Origin: Capitulum mitella | Lineage: Eukaryota > Arthropoda > Thecostraca > Pollicipedomorpha > Pollicipedidae | Length of the DNA: 64,000 nt | Reading direction: 5' to 3' | Assembly: GCA_030062745.1 (NCBI GenBank) | Contig: CP099839.1 | Coordinates: 36,551,293 to 36,615,292, forward strand | Shown: in pieces, positions 1 to 12,400 of the stretch | How the letters are laid out: each line of letters starts with the position of its first letter | How positions within the stretch are numbered: position 1 is the first letter of the stretch | Notes under the pieces: generated by a model | What the model was told of the DNA's origin: nothing | The model's database searches: none | The model's input: the letters and a program-made list of their open reading frames with translations, nothing else | Position numbers and translations under genes: made by a program

Positions 1-2439
1 CCCTGCCGACGACGCCCGGAGCCGGCGGGCGGTGCTCGAGCGTGTCTTGCTGCACCCGGCCCGTGCAGGGCTCTGTGCCCGCCGCGCCCCCGTGCCGCGG
101 CCAAAAATGCGGGACTCGGACGTCGCCGGACAATGCCGTGCTGCAGGTGTCTGCTTTAATTTACTGCCGAGGAACATAATACTGAACTTAAGTAGAAACG
201 CTCGGTTTGAGACTCCTGACTTCGCCGGACGGGAACGGGCCTTCAGTGACAGAGGACGTCCGGCCAGCTGGCACTGAGGCTGTCAGATGGCCGGTCCCGC
301 GGTCGCTCGTCCCTGGCAGGGTTCAAAGAGCCCATCACTGTGAAATTGCTCTCCGTCCTTTGTTCTCCCAGGAAATGGAGTGTAGGGGTGCCAGCAAAAA
401 CCGGTGACAAAGCTTGAAGTCATTTGCGCGGGAAAACGCTCTCCTCCTTTGGTTTACGCCGCCGCAAAAACATCCCAGGACTAGGGACCACGTCCGTCGA
501 AGGACCCACGGTATTGCTTAACCGCCGTAGGCTTATCTGTAGTCTTGCTTAACTGAATGGCACGCAGCGAAAGCCTGTCCTGTCCGTACTCAGACTAACT
601 CCTTACTAGTGCTAGGTGTCCGTGACAGAACGGTGCAAAAAAAACGTCCTGGAGCAATTAACGTTGAGAGCATCTTACTCTGACTTTGTCCACAGTGTTG
701 GATCCTCATTTCTGACAGGGACATTTTGCTACACAGCATTTAGTTGTATAGCACTTGACTGAGGGAGAAATCATTTTACCTACAACCGTGTGTAAGTGTT
801 CATTCATTTAACCTCTTAAAAATGCGCATTGGACACGAATTCCCGACAATCAAGGTCAGTAAAACCTGCTGCTGCCAGTTTGTCCTCATGCGAACGTTTG
901 CAAATGTTGTTTTCATCATACTGGCGTCACTGATGGGAGCCAGAGACGATTTTCCTGAATACTGAGGGCATAAGGATTAACCCTCGCCGGACGGGAGGGA
1001 TTTTCACTCTATCGACGACGAGATGGGGTGGTAAGCGCCCCCCACGCCATTTGGCCCCTACATGAGCTAGCGCCTCGAGACAAAAAAAAAACATTCGATG
1101 GCTGTAAGCCCAAGGAATCCAACGGTACCCCGGAAGATCCCGTCATACCAACCTGTGACCTCTAGGTTAGGTCATACTTTGTGCTTGGGAACTTTCAGTC
1201 GAGTTTCCGGGATTCAAAACGACACATTTGCGGCCAGATAAGCATAAAATTGTTTGCTTCATGATATCCAGCGCCAAAAATTAGAATAAAAAGGTAAGGT
1301 AGGTAAAGTAAGGTAAGGTCGTAAAAAGTCATCATATTACAGTAGCTGTAATATGAAGCCTTTTTTAACTTAACCTTCCCGTTATGAAAATCCAGGCTAC
1401 ACTACAACTGCTGGTTTGGTGCGTGATATTGCCCGCCTAATGGTACTAGAAAAAATTCCTCCTGGAATCCTGGATCCATGCTTATCGGCTGCCATCACAG
1501 CAACACGAACAGCTGGAACTTGGCTCAGGCGTGCAGCTACGTTCAGGGCGTGGTCATCTGAAAACTGGGCTTCCAGGTTTATTGGCGTCTTAAGCTGCCA
1601 GTGCTACTAGCGCGGAATGCTTTCTTTCTTCCCAGGACATGGAATGTCGTCCTTTCGCGGCACAGCGTGCCACAAGAGACGATATAACGCTCTGATTTTG
1701 GTCCAGGCCAGCCCGGGTGTGTGGCAACAGATGTAAGCCGAAAGCGACGGTTTACAGGCGGCCGCAGCGAGCGAATGAAAGCAAGCGTGGGTCCCAGCTG
1801 GTGCGAACATGTGACCGTGAGCAATAAATGCAGTGCTTTGTATGCGGAAGTGCCTCTCGTTTACAAGGAAGGAGAAACGCTTCTCTCGGTTTCTTCTGCA
1901 CATTAGGGTCAAAAGATCAACCATGTGTAACTAGTGGTTAGTAAAAGCTCAGAAACTTCCGTCATGCATAGCCAATCGTTTTAATGCGCAGAGCAAAAAG
2001 GTAGTGACTCACGCTCGGGTTTCACATTTGCACGAGAGCAGCGCGCTGTCACAGCAAAAAGATTCGACACCACACGTCTCACTCAAAGACGAGTGTGTGT
2101 ACTTAGTTCCAAAAATAACTCCATGATGTCAAGATCAATCGACCACATTCTGGCTCGGGCCCACCCAGTTATCACAAGCTCTCTCAGATTTTAAGCGTTG
2201 AAATCCAATTGTTTTTGGGCATTTGAACGAGACAGAAGCATCTCCGAGAACCATTATTATTGCGCATCACTTTTTTATTTTTGCAATTTACCTCCAGCTG
2301 GTAGATCCGTCCATGTCGCGGATCGTGCGCGGCTCTGAAAAAATCCGCAGTGCTTCGTCGCGACTCATCTCCCTGCTGACCCAAAAACGGGCCCGTCGTC
2401 ACGGTCACAGCACTTCCTCGTGATCTGGGGGGCAATGTT
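1..2439. other. Intergenic, no gene recognised
   Basis: No open reading frame here has recognisable family motifs, splice-consistent exons or biased codon use. The sequence is of mixed composition with short low-complexity tracts, including a run of GGTAAG-like words around 1290-1320. A small perfect hairpin at 1333-1355 is listed separately. It could contain regulatory DNA or an untranslated exon of a gene to the left, but nothing shows this. Confidence 0.5.
1333..1355. repeat. Short perfect hairpin
   Basis: CATATTACAG and CTGTAATATG form a 10-bp perfect stem around a 3-base loop. It is followed by a T-rich run, but no gene on either side gives it a role. It may be a remnant of a small transposon. 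Confidence 0.6.
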
Positions 2440-5400
2440 GCAGGACCGGTACGTCATGATCCGATCAGGCGGTGCCGGTTCACTGCCGGCCGGCCCCCAA
2501 AGGTCGCCGCCGCTGCCGTCGCCATAGCGGGCCGCTGAACCGGCAGCGGCCCGCTCAGCCAGTTGTGGACCGGCGGAAACGCCACCAATACGGGTCAGCG
2601 GTGTGACGAAATCTGGGCCACGTGCCGGAGAGCCCTCCGCCGTGCCAGCCGGGAGGGGCCGGCCGTCAAACGGGAAAACAAATGACGCCGGACGGCACGA
2701 AGCGTACCAGCGGCGTCGACGCCCTGCTGCCGGGCTGAGCCCGTAAACGCGAGGCAATCGTGCAGCGCGGATGGTCGGTCGGCCGGCCGGCCGGCCGGCC
2801 GGCCTGGCGTCAGATCGCGCCGGGCCGCGCTCGCAGCGGTGGTGTCGAAACTCGGACTCTCGTGTAGCGCCGCTGCCTGGAGCAGTCAGTGCCGGCGGTC
2901 AGGCGAGCTGGCGGTCGATTGTTCGGACATCAGAGCGGCTGGTCTGGCGGGTACGCCACGGCACCCCAGATGGACGCGTGCTGCGAGCGGCGCCCGTGGG
3001 CGGCACGTGACTCAGCAGTGGCCCTTTTCAGGCTGGGAACAACGGTGGCGGCCTTCGGGGCCTGCACGTGCGGGCACATTCGGACTCGTCCGCCGCCTAC
3101 TCATTAGCCGCTGTGTGAGCCTTTACTGACAAACAACACGTCAGCTCCGTTCAGCCATTTATCTCGAGTTGAATGGCGTCGTACGTTGAAGCGCCTGTTT
3201 ATTTCAATACAAAATACAATGGTCATGATATGGTAGACATCGTTTCACGTCACACAAGAAAAAATACTAGAACAGTGAAACAGTTCGCTCGCAACGCCGC
3301 GGCATTGCAATGTTTCAGTGCTGTAAGATGATACCTCCTTCATTTGTATGTGCATTGATAGTGGTGATTAGCATCTCTTTCCCGTTAAACAAACACTCGG
3401 AAATGCAGCACTCAGACTCTCAGACAGGCGTCGACGAACGGTACCGTGGACGCTCCCTTTGTCCGTCCAGCTGGGTTCAAACCGCAGCAGGCGCCGGCCA
3501 CGGCGCGCTCCCCGGCCAGCGCGCCGCTAACTGTCCGGGCCGGGCCGGGCCGTCCACGGGCGGCCGGAGGTCAGCGGCCGGGGCGCGCCGCCGCCCGCTC
3601 CGCGCCGCTCAGGCGTGTCCGGTCCACGCCCGGCTCTCGTCCGCCGCGCCGCGTCTCCCTGACTCACGGCAGCCAGCGGCCGGCCGACCAGCGTCGCGGC
3701 CGCCGCGGCGCGTTCCCAGCGGCTCGGTGACGACACGGCGTCATCTCGCGAGTGATCGCGCTCCGACGCCGCCGCGTCCGGCCGGCGGTGGCCGTGGCCA
3801 GTCCTGACCGCGTCGGCAGCGCCCCCAACGCGCGCGGTTTCGTTTTTCCCTCGCGCGGCCAGCCGCAACGCGGAGGTCAACCTCCTGTGAGCCGGCAGCG
3901 AGGCGCGGAGGGCCCTCCGGCCGACCTAACGGCCCCACTCTGGTGCCAGGACCCGCCCGACGGAGGTGGACCCCTCGGGCTCGTTAGATATCCACTGCCT
4001 GACGTCGCCGTGCGTAGCGTATGCTATTGTTGATCAGCAAACCAAACCGACCTTTCTGGGGTGTGCCATAGAGTTAGTCTAACTTAGATCACCAAAGACG
4101 TGCGAGGGCAGTCATCCATACAACTGATACTACACTAGGCTTGTCGGTCCAACGTTGGAGCCATTTTGGGTGGCGTCATGTGGGGAGGAAGTGACTTCAC
4201 ACAAGACCAGACAAGCGAGGAAACGAGGAGGAGGGACGCGACAAAGTGCGACGGGGACATTGCTAAAGAATCTGATGTCAGTCATCCCCAGATCGCCACT
4301 TACTCGACAGGCGTACCATGGCTTTTCGTGAAACGTCCTGTCGTCTGAAAAAAATAGCTCCTTGTTGGTCCCAAATACTTCGCAACATTCAAGTCCAAAC
4401 ACCAAGTCGGCTGCCAGGTGCCAGCGGCAACGAGCGAATTCAGTTTGGATTCCGTTAACCTGCAGGCGTGACAAACAGGCCGTCTGTTTTTTCTCCGCCT
4501 GTTGACTTCACCGCGCCCCACGCAGAGAGCCGCGCTGCGATCCGCCGCCTCCGCCCAGCCCCCGCAGGTGCCGACACCCCGGCCGGCTCTCCGGCGGACC
4601 CCGCCCTCCTCCAGCTGCGGCCGCTTCCGGCGCCGCCGCCTTTGGCTGCCGCAGCCGGCCGGCCGGTGAAAGCGGCCGGCTCGGAGGCGCGCTGGGCGCC
4701 GTCGACGCCGCGCCGCGAGCAGCTAATCACGGCTGCGTGACCCGACCCGCGGCCCGTCCGGCGGCGCGGCGGCGGCGCGGCGGCGCGGCGGCGCGGCTTC
4801 CCACGCCGGCGGCCGGCGGCGGCGCGGCCCGACACCCGCCGAGGCCGCCAGTGGAGGGTGACGTCCGCAGCAGCGGCTGTCGTAGCACGGGCCCGCAGTG
4901 TCTGGCGGAGCGGCGGAGACTGCGAGGGGATAATGTCGCGCGGCGATACCGAGACAGCTGGCCTGAAGTCAGGCGACAGTCTTGGTGAAAAGCCTCTGAC
5001 ATGCGCCGTCAGAACTGGGCAACGCCGCTGATGCGGGCCGTGCCAGTTGCTGTCGATGATGAACAAAGGTTTAAGCAGGCTTCAGATTCCTCGGGGGATG
5101 TTGACACTGGCCCCAGATTTTTAGAAGATGTCTCGGGAGCTTGTTGGCGCCTGCGTTGCGGACTAACGACATCGAAATTGGTCCAGATGCCTCAAGTCAC
5201 TCGCTTTGTGCTGGCAGCTGCGGTCACGTGGTCAACCGCGCTCTCAGACGTCCGCGGGCAGGACGGTTGTACGGCTGGCTGCGCGGGAGCAGGCCGGCCC
5301 GCTGAGGCGGAGAGCGGTGGCCCGGCGCCGCCCGGCCCAGCTGGTGCCGGACGACAGACGGCGTCCACGCGCCGGAGCCGTCCGCCGTCCGGCGCCGGGC

Positions 5401-5640
5401 AGACGGCCGACACACGTGGCCGCCGGGCCGACCGGTGGTCGTCCTGGCTGGATGTCGTCCTGGTCGTGCTCACTGCGAGCGGCCAGTCGAAAACGGCTGA
5501 GAGGGCGTGGTTCTGTGGGCCGGCTGGGCCGAGGTACGGGATTTTCGATGAGGACGTTACGCGGCGTTTTTTGCGGCGAACGGCGGTGGTTAAGGGCGCT
5601 GGTTAGGCAGTTTTTAACGAGTGCTGTCGGCTCTGAAGCA
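2440..5640. other. GC-rich islands, no supported gene
   Basis: Three very GC-rich, CpG-rich blocks (about 2440-3110, 3440-4030, 4500-5480) are separated by balanced DNA. One contains a short run of the tetranucleotide CCGG near 2775-2803. Open frames of 100-200 codons exist on both strands, but their proteins are Arg/Pro/Ala-rich and overlap each other in all frames, as expected where stop codons are rare. The islands could be promoter-like or degenerate minisatellites. I cannot assign a function. Confidence 0.5.
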
Positions 5641-7060
5641 TAGCGAATCAGCGCTCACGCCGAGCTTGATCTCCATGCATGACGTGGCGTCGTGCTTCGG
5701 ATTGCCTTGGAGTAACTCATTCTTCCTGATGTCTTTCATGAAGCAAGGTTATGTATCAGCCCACGGGTAATATCTGGTGGCCTTCCCACCATCTGCGAAA
5801 AAAACGAATGCGGGTGGTGAAACTCATAACCCATACACAAGGTTGCTGTGTTGGCTTTCATCAGCTAAGAGCGATACATGAAATCAGTTTTGGATGCTTC
5901 GAAAACGTACTATCCATGTCCCAGACACCCGTGTACTTCTAGACATGTTCCTGTGTTCATTGCTACCACTCAAAATTTTCCATTTTCAGCGGGATCATTG
6001 TACACTTGCTTTCACACTGTCACTCTGCAGATAACAGTCCTACTAATCACTCTCATGGTCTCTGTGAACAGGGCGTCTAATTTCTGTTATCTTTCAGAAC
6101 TGGATGCATATTTTGGAATGCAGTGAGTATGGCTTGGTCAAGGCGATGTACACAGAGTCATACAACAACAGTCCATAAAATGTTATACAGTGGTAAAAAA
6201 TGTGAAATTATTGTAGGGTTTAAATTTTATGTGCACTGAAAGCGATAGCATCGGAATATTCTCCCCATTGCGTAAATTATACGGCCTCTAAGTCGCCAGG
6301 TGCCGGATGTAAAAGACAGACATACAAACAGCATATGTAGGCCGTGGACGTGTTTCGTTTTGCCGTTTTTTCAAGTTTTGTTGTCGTTGCTTTGTTGGGT
6401 AAAACGTTCCTATTAAGAAGCAGATATAATAGAAAAGAATGGTGTATTTTTACATGTAGTTTTTTTACATTTAGATAGATGTATGTGGATAGATGCATTT
6501 TAGACTTAGATAGATATATCTCTTGGATTTATGTACAGTATTTTTTAGAATAGATTGATGATCATTTTTCGTTTCATGCGATTAATTTAGTCGAAGACAT
6601 GTGAAAATTTTGGATTCCCAAAATTTTCACAAGTGTCGTATTTGAGAACAGAACTGGTGCGATAAAGAAATGGTTCCGAAATCCGAGCACCCTTGAATAT
6701 TAGTAATTTGGATGCATCTTCCTAGATTACTTGAAAGAGAACAGCCATGTTCCCGAGAAGTAAATTAAGGTTCCTTTGATCTACATTCAAGAAAAGCGCA
6801 TCGTCAAGTTTCAAGCTTCCGTTGTCTGGGACCATGGTATTCAGAGAAAGGTCTCACGTCTTGTTAACATTTTGGAATCCGAAATTCGATTTCACCATTT
6901 CACCGTGATAACTACTGCGATAGGGCCAGATTTAGGATGTAACTCTGAAACATCAATCAACTCCGAAATATTACATCGGGAGCGTTGTAAGACCCATGTT
7001 CACGAAACCAATCAATGGTCTTTGGCTTTCACATTCCAGATGACACTCGGTGAGGACGCG
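5641..7060. other. Intergenic, AT-rich, nothing recognised
   Basis: AT-rich DNA with short T tracts and a run of TAGATAGAT-like words at 6470-6520. Apart from the hairpin at 6596-6637 I see no coding, RNA or repeat signature. Confidence 0.5.
6596..6637. repeat. Inverted repeat / hairpin
   Basis: GTGAAAATTTTGG pairs perfectly with CCAAAATTTTCAC across a 4-base loop, and the outer bases extend the match imperfectly (GACAT against AAGTGTC). No adjacent coding sequence suggests a terminator. It may be the core of a small foldback element. Confidence 0.65.
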
Positions 7061-7308
7061 CTAATCGAATGGTCATCTCCTTCCCAAACGGGACAGGAAC
7101 ACGCACTCCCGAGCCTTTCCCATGCGGCCGAGCCGGGGACAAAAACCGGCGACGGTCCGTCTCCAGCCGAACGAGGCGGGCCAGCTTCCCAGCGGCGGCC
7201 GTCCGTCTAACGGGCCGCGCCGGTGGCACAGTGGCTCCGATCGGTCATCTCTGGAGCCGCGGGAACCGGCTCCGGCCGAACGGCGTCCAGAGTCGGTCAC
7301 ACACGGCC

Positions 7309-7446
7309 GGTACCGGGCACGTCAGGCAGGGCCGGTACCGGGCAGGCCAGGCAGGACCGGTACCGAGCACGTCAGGCAGGGCCGGTACCAGGCACTTCAG
7401 GCAGGGCCGGTACCGGGCAGGTCACACAGGACCGGTACCGGACACG
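7309..7446. repeat. 25-bp minisatellite, six copies
   Basis: GGTACC recurs at 7309, 7334, 7359, 7384, 7409 and 7434, exactly every 25 bases. Between the copies is a diverged GGGCACGTCAGGCAGGGCC-type spacer. Open frames through it are repeat-derived and not credible genes. Confidence 0.9.
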
Positions 7447-7899
7447 TCTCAGGAAACTAGGAACCAGCGTACCTAGAACTAGTGTTCTGACTGTTCTGTA
7501 GAATTAACGTGACTCCTTAGTTTCGATGTATTCTTTCGGACTGATCCCCTGTGAACAGTTATCGTTGACATGAGTCTGGCTAATGATTAGAATAAATGGG
7601 GCAAGGGTCCAGATGACAGTGTCGCCCGTGTCGGGAGAGAGAGGATACAAATTCCGTGCACACATGCAGTTCTGATGCCGTCTGGATTCGGGAACCCACG
7701 GCTCCGATTCGCAGGCTGAGAACCGCCTGGCGAACGGATCACACATACCTCAGTTTGACGCCCGAACGCTGGCGGCGATTATCGGGCTGGCGTCACGATG
7801 CCAGTGAAGTAGGACGCCCGACTGGACCATAAACCCGCCCGTCCCCGCGCCGGCTCCCGACCGGCCCGGCGTCTTTTTCGCGCGCTTCCGGTCACGGCC

Positions 7900-8215
7900 G
7901 TCCGTCACGTGACCAGTCGAGCCAGAAGCCGGGGTCGGTGGCGGTCGTGCTCGGCTGACCCCGATCGTCACCGAGCCGCCAGGACCACGTGACCGGCTGG
8001 ACCGGATGACGCGCCGCGACCAGTCGGCCTGGCCACACGACGGGTGTCTGGTAGCTCAGGACCGGATGGACGCAAGCGGCGCCGGCGAACGGAAGCGGGT
8101 CAGGCAGGAGCGGTCACGTGACCTGAGGAATGCCCGGCAAGAGCGGCCATGTGACTTAGACAGGCCGGGCAGGAACGGTCATGTGATCTGAGGCAGGCCA
8201 GGCGAGAGCGCTCGC
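7900..8215. repeat. Repeat cluster with CACGTG motifs
   Basis: CACGTG palindromes lie at 7906, 7986 and 8115. The last sits in a 32-33 bp tandem array (starts near 8108, 8141 and 8173) whose later copies have decayed to CATGTG. CACGTG is the core of bHLH E-boxes, so the cluster could bind such factors. It could equally be a chance product of minisatellite growth. No gene start is adjacent; the nearest is about 1.3 kb downstream. Confidence 0.6.
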
Positions 8216-9494
8216 CCGCAGCTAAGTCAGGCTGACTCTTTGGAGATTTCGAGAAGTGTGCGGGCAACGCAAGGAACGCACAAGTCGCAATGGAAGTTCA
8301 ACCGGAAAGTGGGTTAGGTGTGCGAAACGGTGTGGCTTTTCGTTTGTGACTTATTTCTGCTCTATTGTGCGCTTAGGTCTGTATTTGCACAAAGTCGCAA
8401 AAACAATGGAGAAAAACGCGTTCCGCCTGTTCTTCAGTCAGTCAGCCAGACCGGTTTGTGCTAGCACAGCTCATGCCGGAAGCTCTGAACGAGAGTGACT
8501 GACCTCCGTGACCCCGCCTGCGGCTGCACCCGTCGCCCCGAGGGCCATTCCGCCACGCCGGAAGTGCGACCCGTGACCTGAGACTAGCGATGGGCCTAGC
8601 GAGTGAGGCCCGTAAAACAGATCACACGCACACTAGCGTCTTCTGCGATCCGATGAAGGAGGAACGTCTCTCTCGATTGAGCTAAGCTGGTCGGGATGGC
8701 CACACCAGCGGAGCACGAAGACAGGCAGCAGGGCGACGGACTAAAGTCAACCTTGGTTTCGACTAAGCATGCCTACAACGAAACGTCCGAGAAAATCAAT
8801 GCTTAAAAAAGATGGCAGGCTCTGTCTTTTATTCGACGGGTTGAACTAATATCTTGATAATATCATCATTTTGAACTATCATCCGGATAATGGTTTTTAC
8901 GATTTACCGTGACCAAAGGGCAAAACAGATGAAATAAAAGTGCATGTCCGGGCGGGCCAATCATAAGAACACAATAGACCTGCTAATGTGCTTTGTGTCA
9001 TTATTACATCTGGTCTATTACGACCACAGTCATTAGCTATTGTCACTTACACCACGGTGAGATAATGGCACCGTCCCGTTTCCCCGAATGAGGTCGCTTG
9101 CGGTACCGGTGCGAAGTACTCCTCCCTTTGTCAGAATGTAAATGGTGTCATCTTGGCGGTTGGCCGAGCTGTGTGTGTTCGACATTTACAGTACTTGGAC
9201 TGTAGCCAAGTTATTTCTGTGCTCATGCCCGCTTTCCGACAGCCGAACCGTGCCATCGCTCGAGTGCACCAATGAGATCAGTCAAGGCTCTGAATGAATT
9301 CGCCTACTTTCAAATTCCTCAGAAATGGAAAGCCATGCCTTTCGTCTCTCCGTTTTGACGCCAGCCCGACAGATGCGTACGTTCCGACATCTGGCAATGT
9401 CGGGTTCCTCCCGCGCTGCGCGGCGCGCGTGCTCCACTTACCAAGCCCTGATGCTGGCAGGCCAGACCCAGCCGAGTCGTGGGAGCTCGGAGCC
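8216..9494. other. Upstream region of the ABCG8-type gene
   Basis: Contains no separate gene that I can support. It probably includes the promoter and 5' untranslated region of the transporter starting at 9495. The reading frame stays open upstream to an ATG at 9294, but the added residues resemble nothing conserved. An AG at 9459-9460 after a pyrimidine-containing stretch could be a 3' splice site joining an unseen 5' exon. No TATA box or initiator stands out. Confidence 0.4.
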
Positions 9495-12400
9495 ATGAGG
9501 CGCAAGTACGCGGCGGCGCCCAGCCAGAGCGGCTCCAGCCGCAACCTGCGGCCCACCTCGGACGAGCTGCACGCCTGGTCCATCTACCGGCAAAATCTGA
9601 ACTCGGAGTTCACCGACTCGGCGCTGGGCAGCAGCGACAAGTCGCCACTGCCGTACGGCAACTTCCAGCTGCGCGAGACGACAGTCAACTCGATTCTGCA
9701 GCACCCCAAGTACGGGCCCAAGTCGGAGCTGGGCGCCAACATGTACACGTACCTCAAGTACGGCCTGCCGCGCGTGTTTCCGCCGACGCGGCCCGACGGC
9801 AGCTCCGGCTACGACTCGAGCGAGGACGGCGGAGGCGGGGCGCGCGACCGCTACCGGCGCGCCAAGTCGAACCCGGACCTGCGCGGCGCCGGCGTGCCGC
9901 CGGCCGCGCGCGTCTTCGGCGACTCGGTGTTTCGCGGCCGGCGCAACCGCTCGAGCAGCGAGGCGAACCTGCTGTCGGCCGAGTCGGCCTATTCGGCCGG
10001 CCTGCGCTCGCCGGAAGTGCAGTCGGAGCTGGCCGGCCAGAGCGTGTACGTGCAGCGGCTGGAGCGGCGCCGGCCGCCCAGCCAGCGCAGCCGCGCCGGC
10101 TCGCACGCCTCGCTCGGCTCTCGGCTGTCGCGCGCCACCGGTCCCGTCGGCAGCGCCGGCTTCTCGCGCCGCCACGACGGCGCCGGCTACGGCAAGGAGC
10201 CGCCCATGCTCAACGACAAGCTGTTCCCCAAGGACCAGGCGGTGGACGCCAAGCACCCGCACCTGCAGGTGCGCGACCTGCACTGCGAGCGGCGGGAGGA
10301 GGGCGTCTGGCGCCGGCTGGTCGAGGGCGCCACGTTCGAGGCTTGTGGCGGCGACCTGGTCGGCGTGATGACGACGGCAGGTGAGCGGCGCTGCGGTCCG
10401 TCCGGCCCGCTACCGTCGGCTGGCCCTGGCTGTCAGTGCTCGAGCCAGAATTGCTGTAAGAATTGCTGCTCGAGTCAGTGCTGTAAGAATTTAGTGATCG
10501 TTAGATTGTAATGTTTCAGTTCATCCCGGTTTCACTTGCCTGACGGCAGGCGACGCAGTTGACACTGTATGTTTGTCAAGGAATTATTTGTCCTCGCTTT
10601 TTACGTAATGTTTTTCGAGGTGTTTACTTAGACTTTGCGCCACCTTTGGCCTTCGTTCTGAATATTGTACAAGAGTCTTAGGCTCCCGATCCCCCAGCGA
10701 CACGCTGGCCAAACGCGCCGTCGGCAAAGGGTCCCAATCGACAAACACAACAAAGCTATGCGCCCCCTGCCACGCGGTTATTGCATGCAGCCCGGTTGGC
10801 TGATTAATCGTTCACCGTAAAGCAGCCTCGGCACTCCGCACGAAGGAACTATGACATTCGCACGGATGTTTATTAAATGCAACAAATGACATCCTAGAAA
10901 ATGGCAATGCACGGATCCACAGAGGTTACGATATGAACGTACTTCGACGCTATCCTCAGTCAAGCGGTAACACTGTATCAGGAAGTTCCCCACCCCCTAA
11001 ACGCCGCAACCCTCTTTAGCCCTACGCCCAAGGACCTACCCCAGCGATGCCACTGTGCGGAGTGCCTCGATGGCCGGGTTACAGCCGAGGACGCCGCCTG
11101 GTGACACAGCCCTTGACGCCGCCTGGTGGCCGCACCGGCCGCGGCTCTTACTGCCCCCTAGCGGCGGCGCCCCCAAGTTGCGCTCCGGCGCTACGGGCAG
11201 ACGGATCCGTTCACGGCACCGTAAACTAATTATCTTTTCATCGGCAGAGCGGGAGGGGGCGGCAGTCCTGACACTCCACCGTTGGCAGAGCGGGAGGGGA
11301 CAACACCCCTGACACGGCACTATTGGCACAGCGGGAGGGGATAGCAGTCCTGTCACTCAACTGTTGGCAGAGCGGGAGGGGACGGCAGTCCTGACACTCC
11401 ACTGTTGGCAGAGCGGGAGGGGACAGAAGTCCTGATACGGCACTGTTGGTAGAGCAGGACGGGACAACACCCCTGACATGGCACTGTTGGCAGAGCGGGA
11501 GGGGACGGCAGTCCTGACACGGCACTGTTGGCAGAGCGGGAAGGGACAACACCCCTGACACGGCACTGTTGGCAGAGCGGGAAGGGATAACACCCTTGAC
11601 ACGACACTGTTGGCAGAGCGGGAGGGGACGGCAGTCCTCGACGCGCTGGCCGACTGCGGCGGCCGCTGGAACATGAAGGTCACCGGCGACCTGGTGGTGA
11701 ACGGGTGTCAGGTGGAGCCGGCCCGCCTGGCGCGCCGACTCGCCTACGTCCAGCAGGAGTGCAACTTCAGCCCCAACATGTCCGTCCGCCAGACCATGCT
11801 GTTCCACGCCTTCCTGCAGGAGCCGGGTCACGTGGCCAGGGGCTTCAACGTCAAACAGAAGGTGGGCCGTGGCGGTGGAAGCATTTTAAGTCGACATTGC
11901 TGTTCGTCTCTTGTTTGGAGTGATAATTTACTGCGTGTGAAGCCTCTATTCAGTTCACCGCATAGAAGTTTAGGTTGATTAGAGTTCAAAGAGCTGAAAC
12001 CAAGCCGGAAATTGTTTTGAAAAACCGTCGGACAAATGTAATGCCACAAAGGTAAATTGAAAGCTACTACGTCGACAGTTTTCCACGTGTTAAGCACTAT
12101 GGCGCGTCAATGCGCTTCTCCGCTTCAGATCAACGCTCTGATCGAAGATCTAGGCCTGGGCCAGGTGAAGCACACCAGCGTCAAGGACCTGACCGTGTCG
12201 GAGAAACGCCGGCTGAACGTCGCCTGCCACCTGTGTCTGGACACGGACATCGTGCTGCTGGACCAGCCCACCCGAGAGATGGACATCTTCGACACGTTCT
12301 TCCTGGTGGAGTACCTGCGGCAGTGGTCGGCGCGTGGCCGCATCGTCATCCTCACCCTGCAGCCGCCCACCTACGAGATCTTCACCATGCTCTCCAAGGT

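Noticed and set aside
4455-5066. 203-codon minus-strand and 201-codon plus-strand frames in the GC-rich island
   Set aside because: Low-complexity Arg/Pro/Ala composition in all frames with no recognisable domain; stop codons are simply rare in such DNA.
9438-10283. 281-codon minus-strand frame and 301-codon second plus frame over ABCG8 exon 1
   Set aside because: Shadows of a GC-rich coding exon; the proteins are Arg/Ala-rich and lack family motifs, whereas the chosen frame carries the conserved ABCG8 N-terminus.
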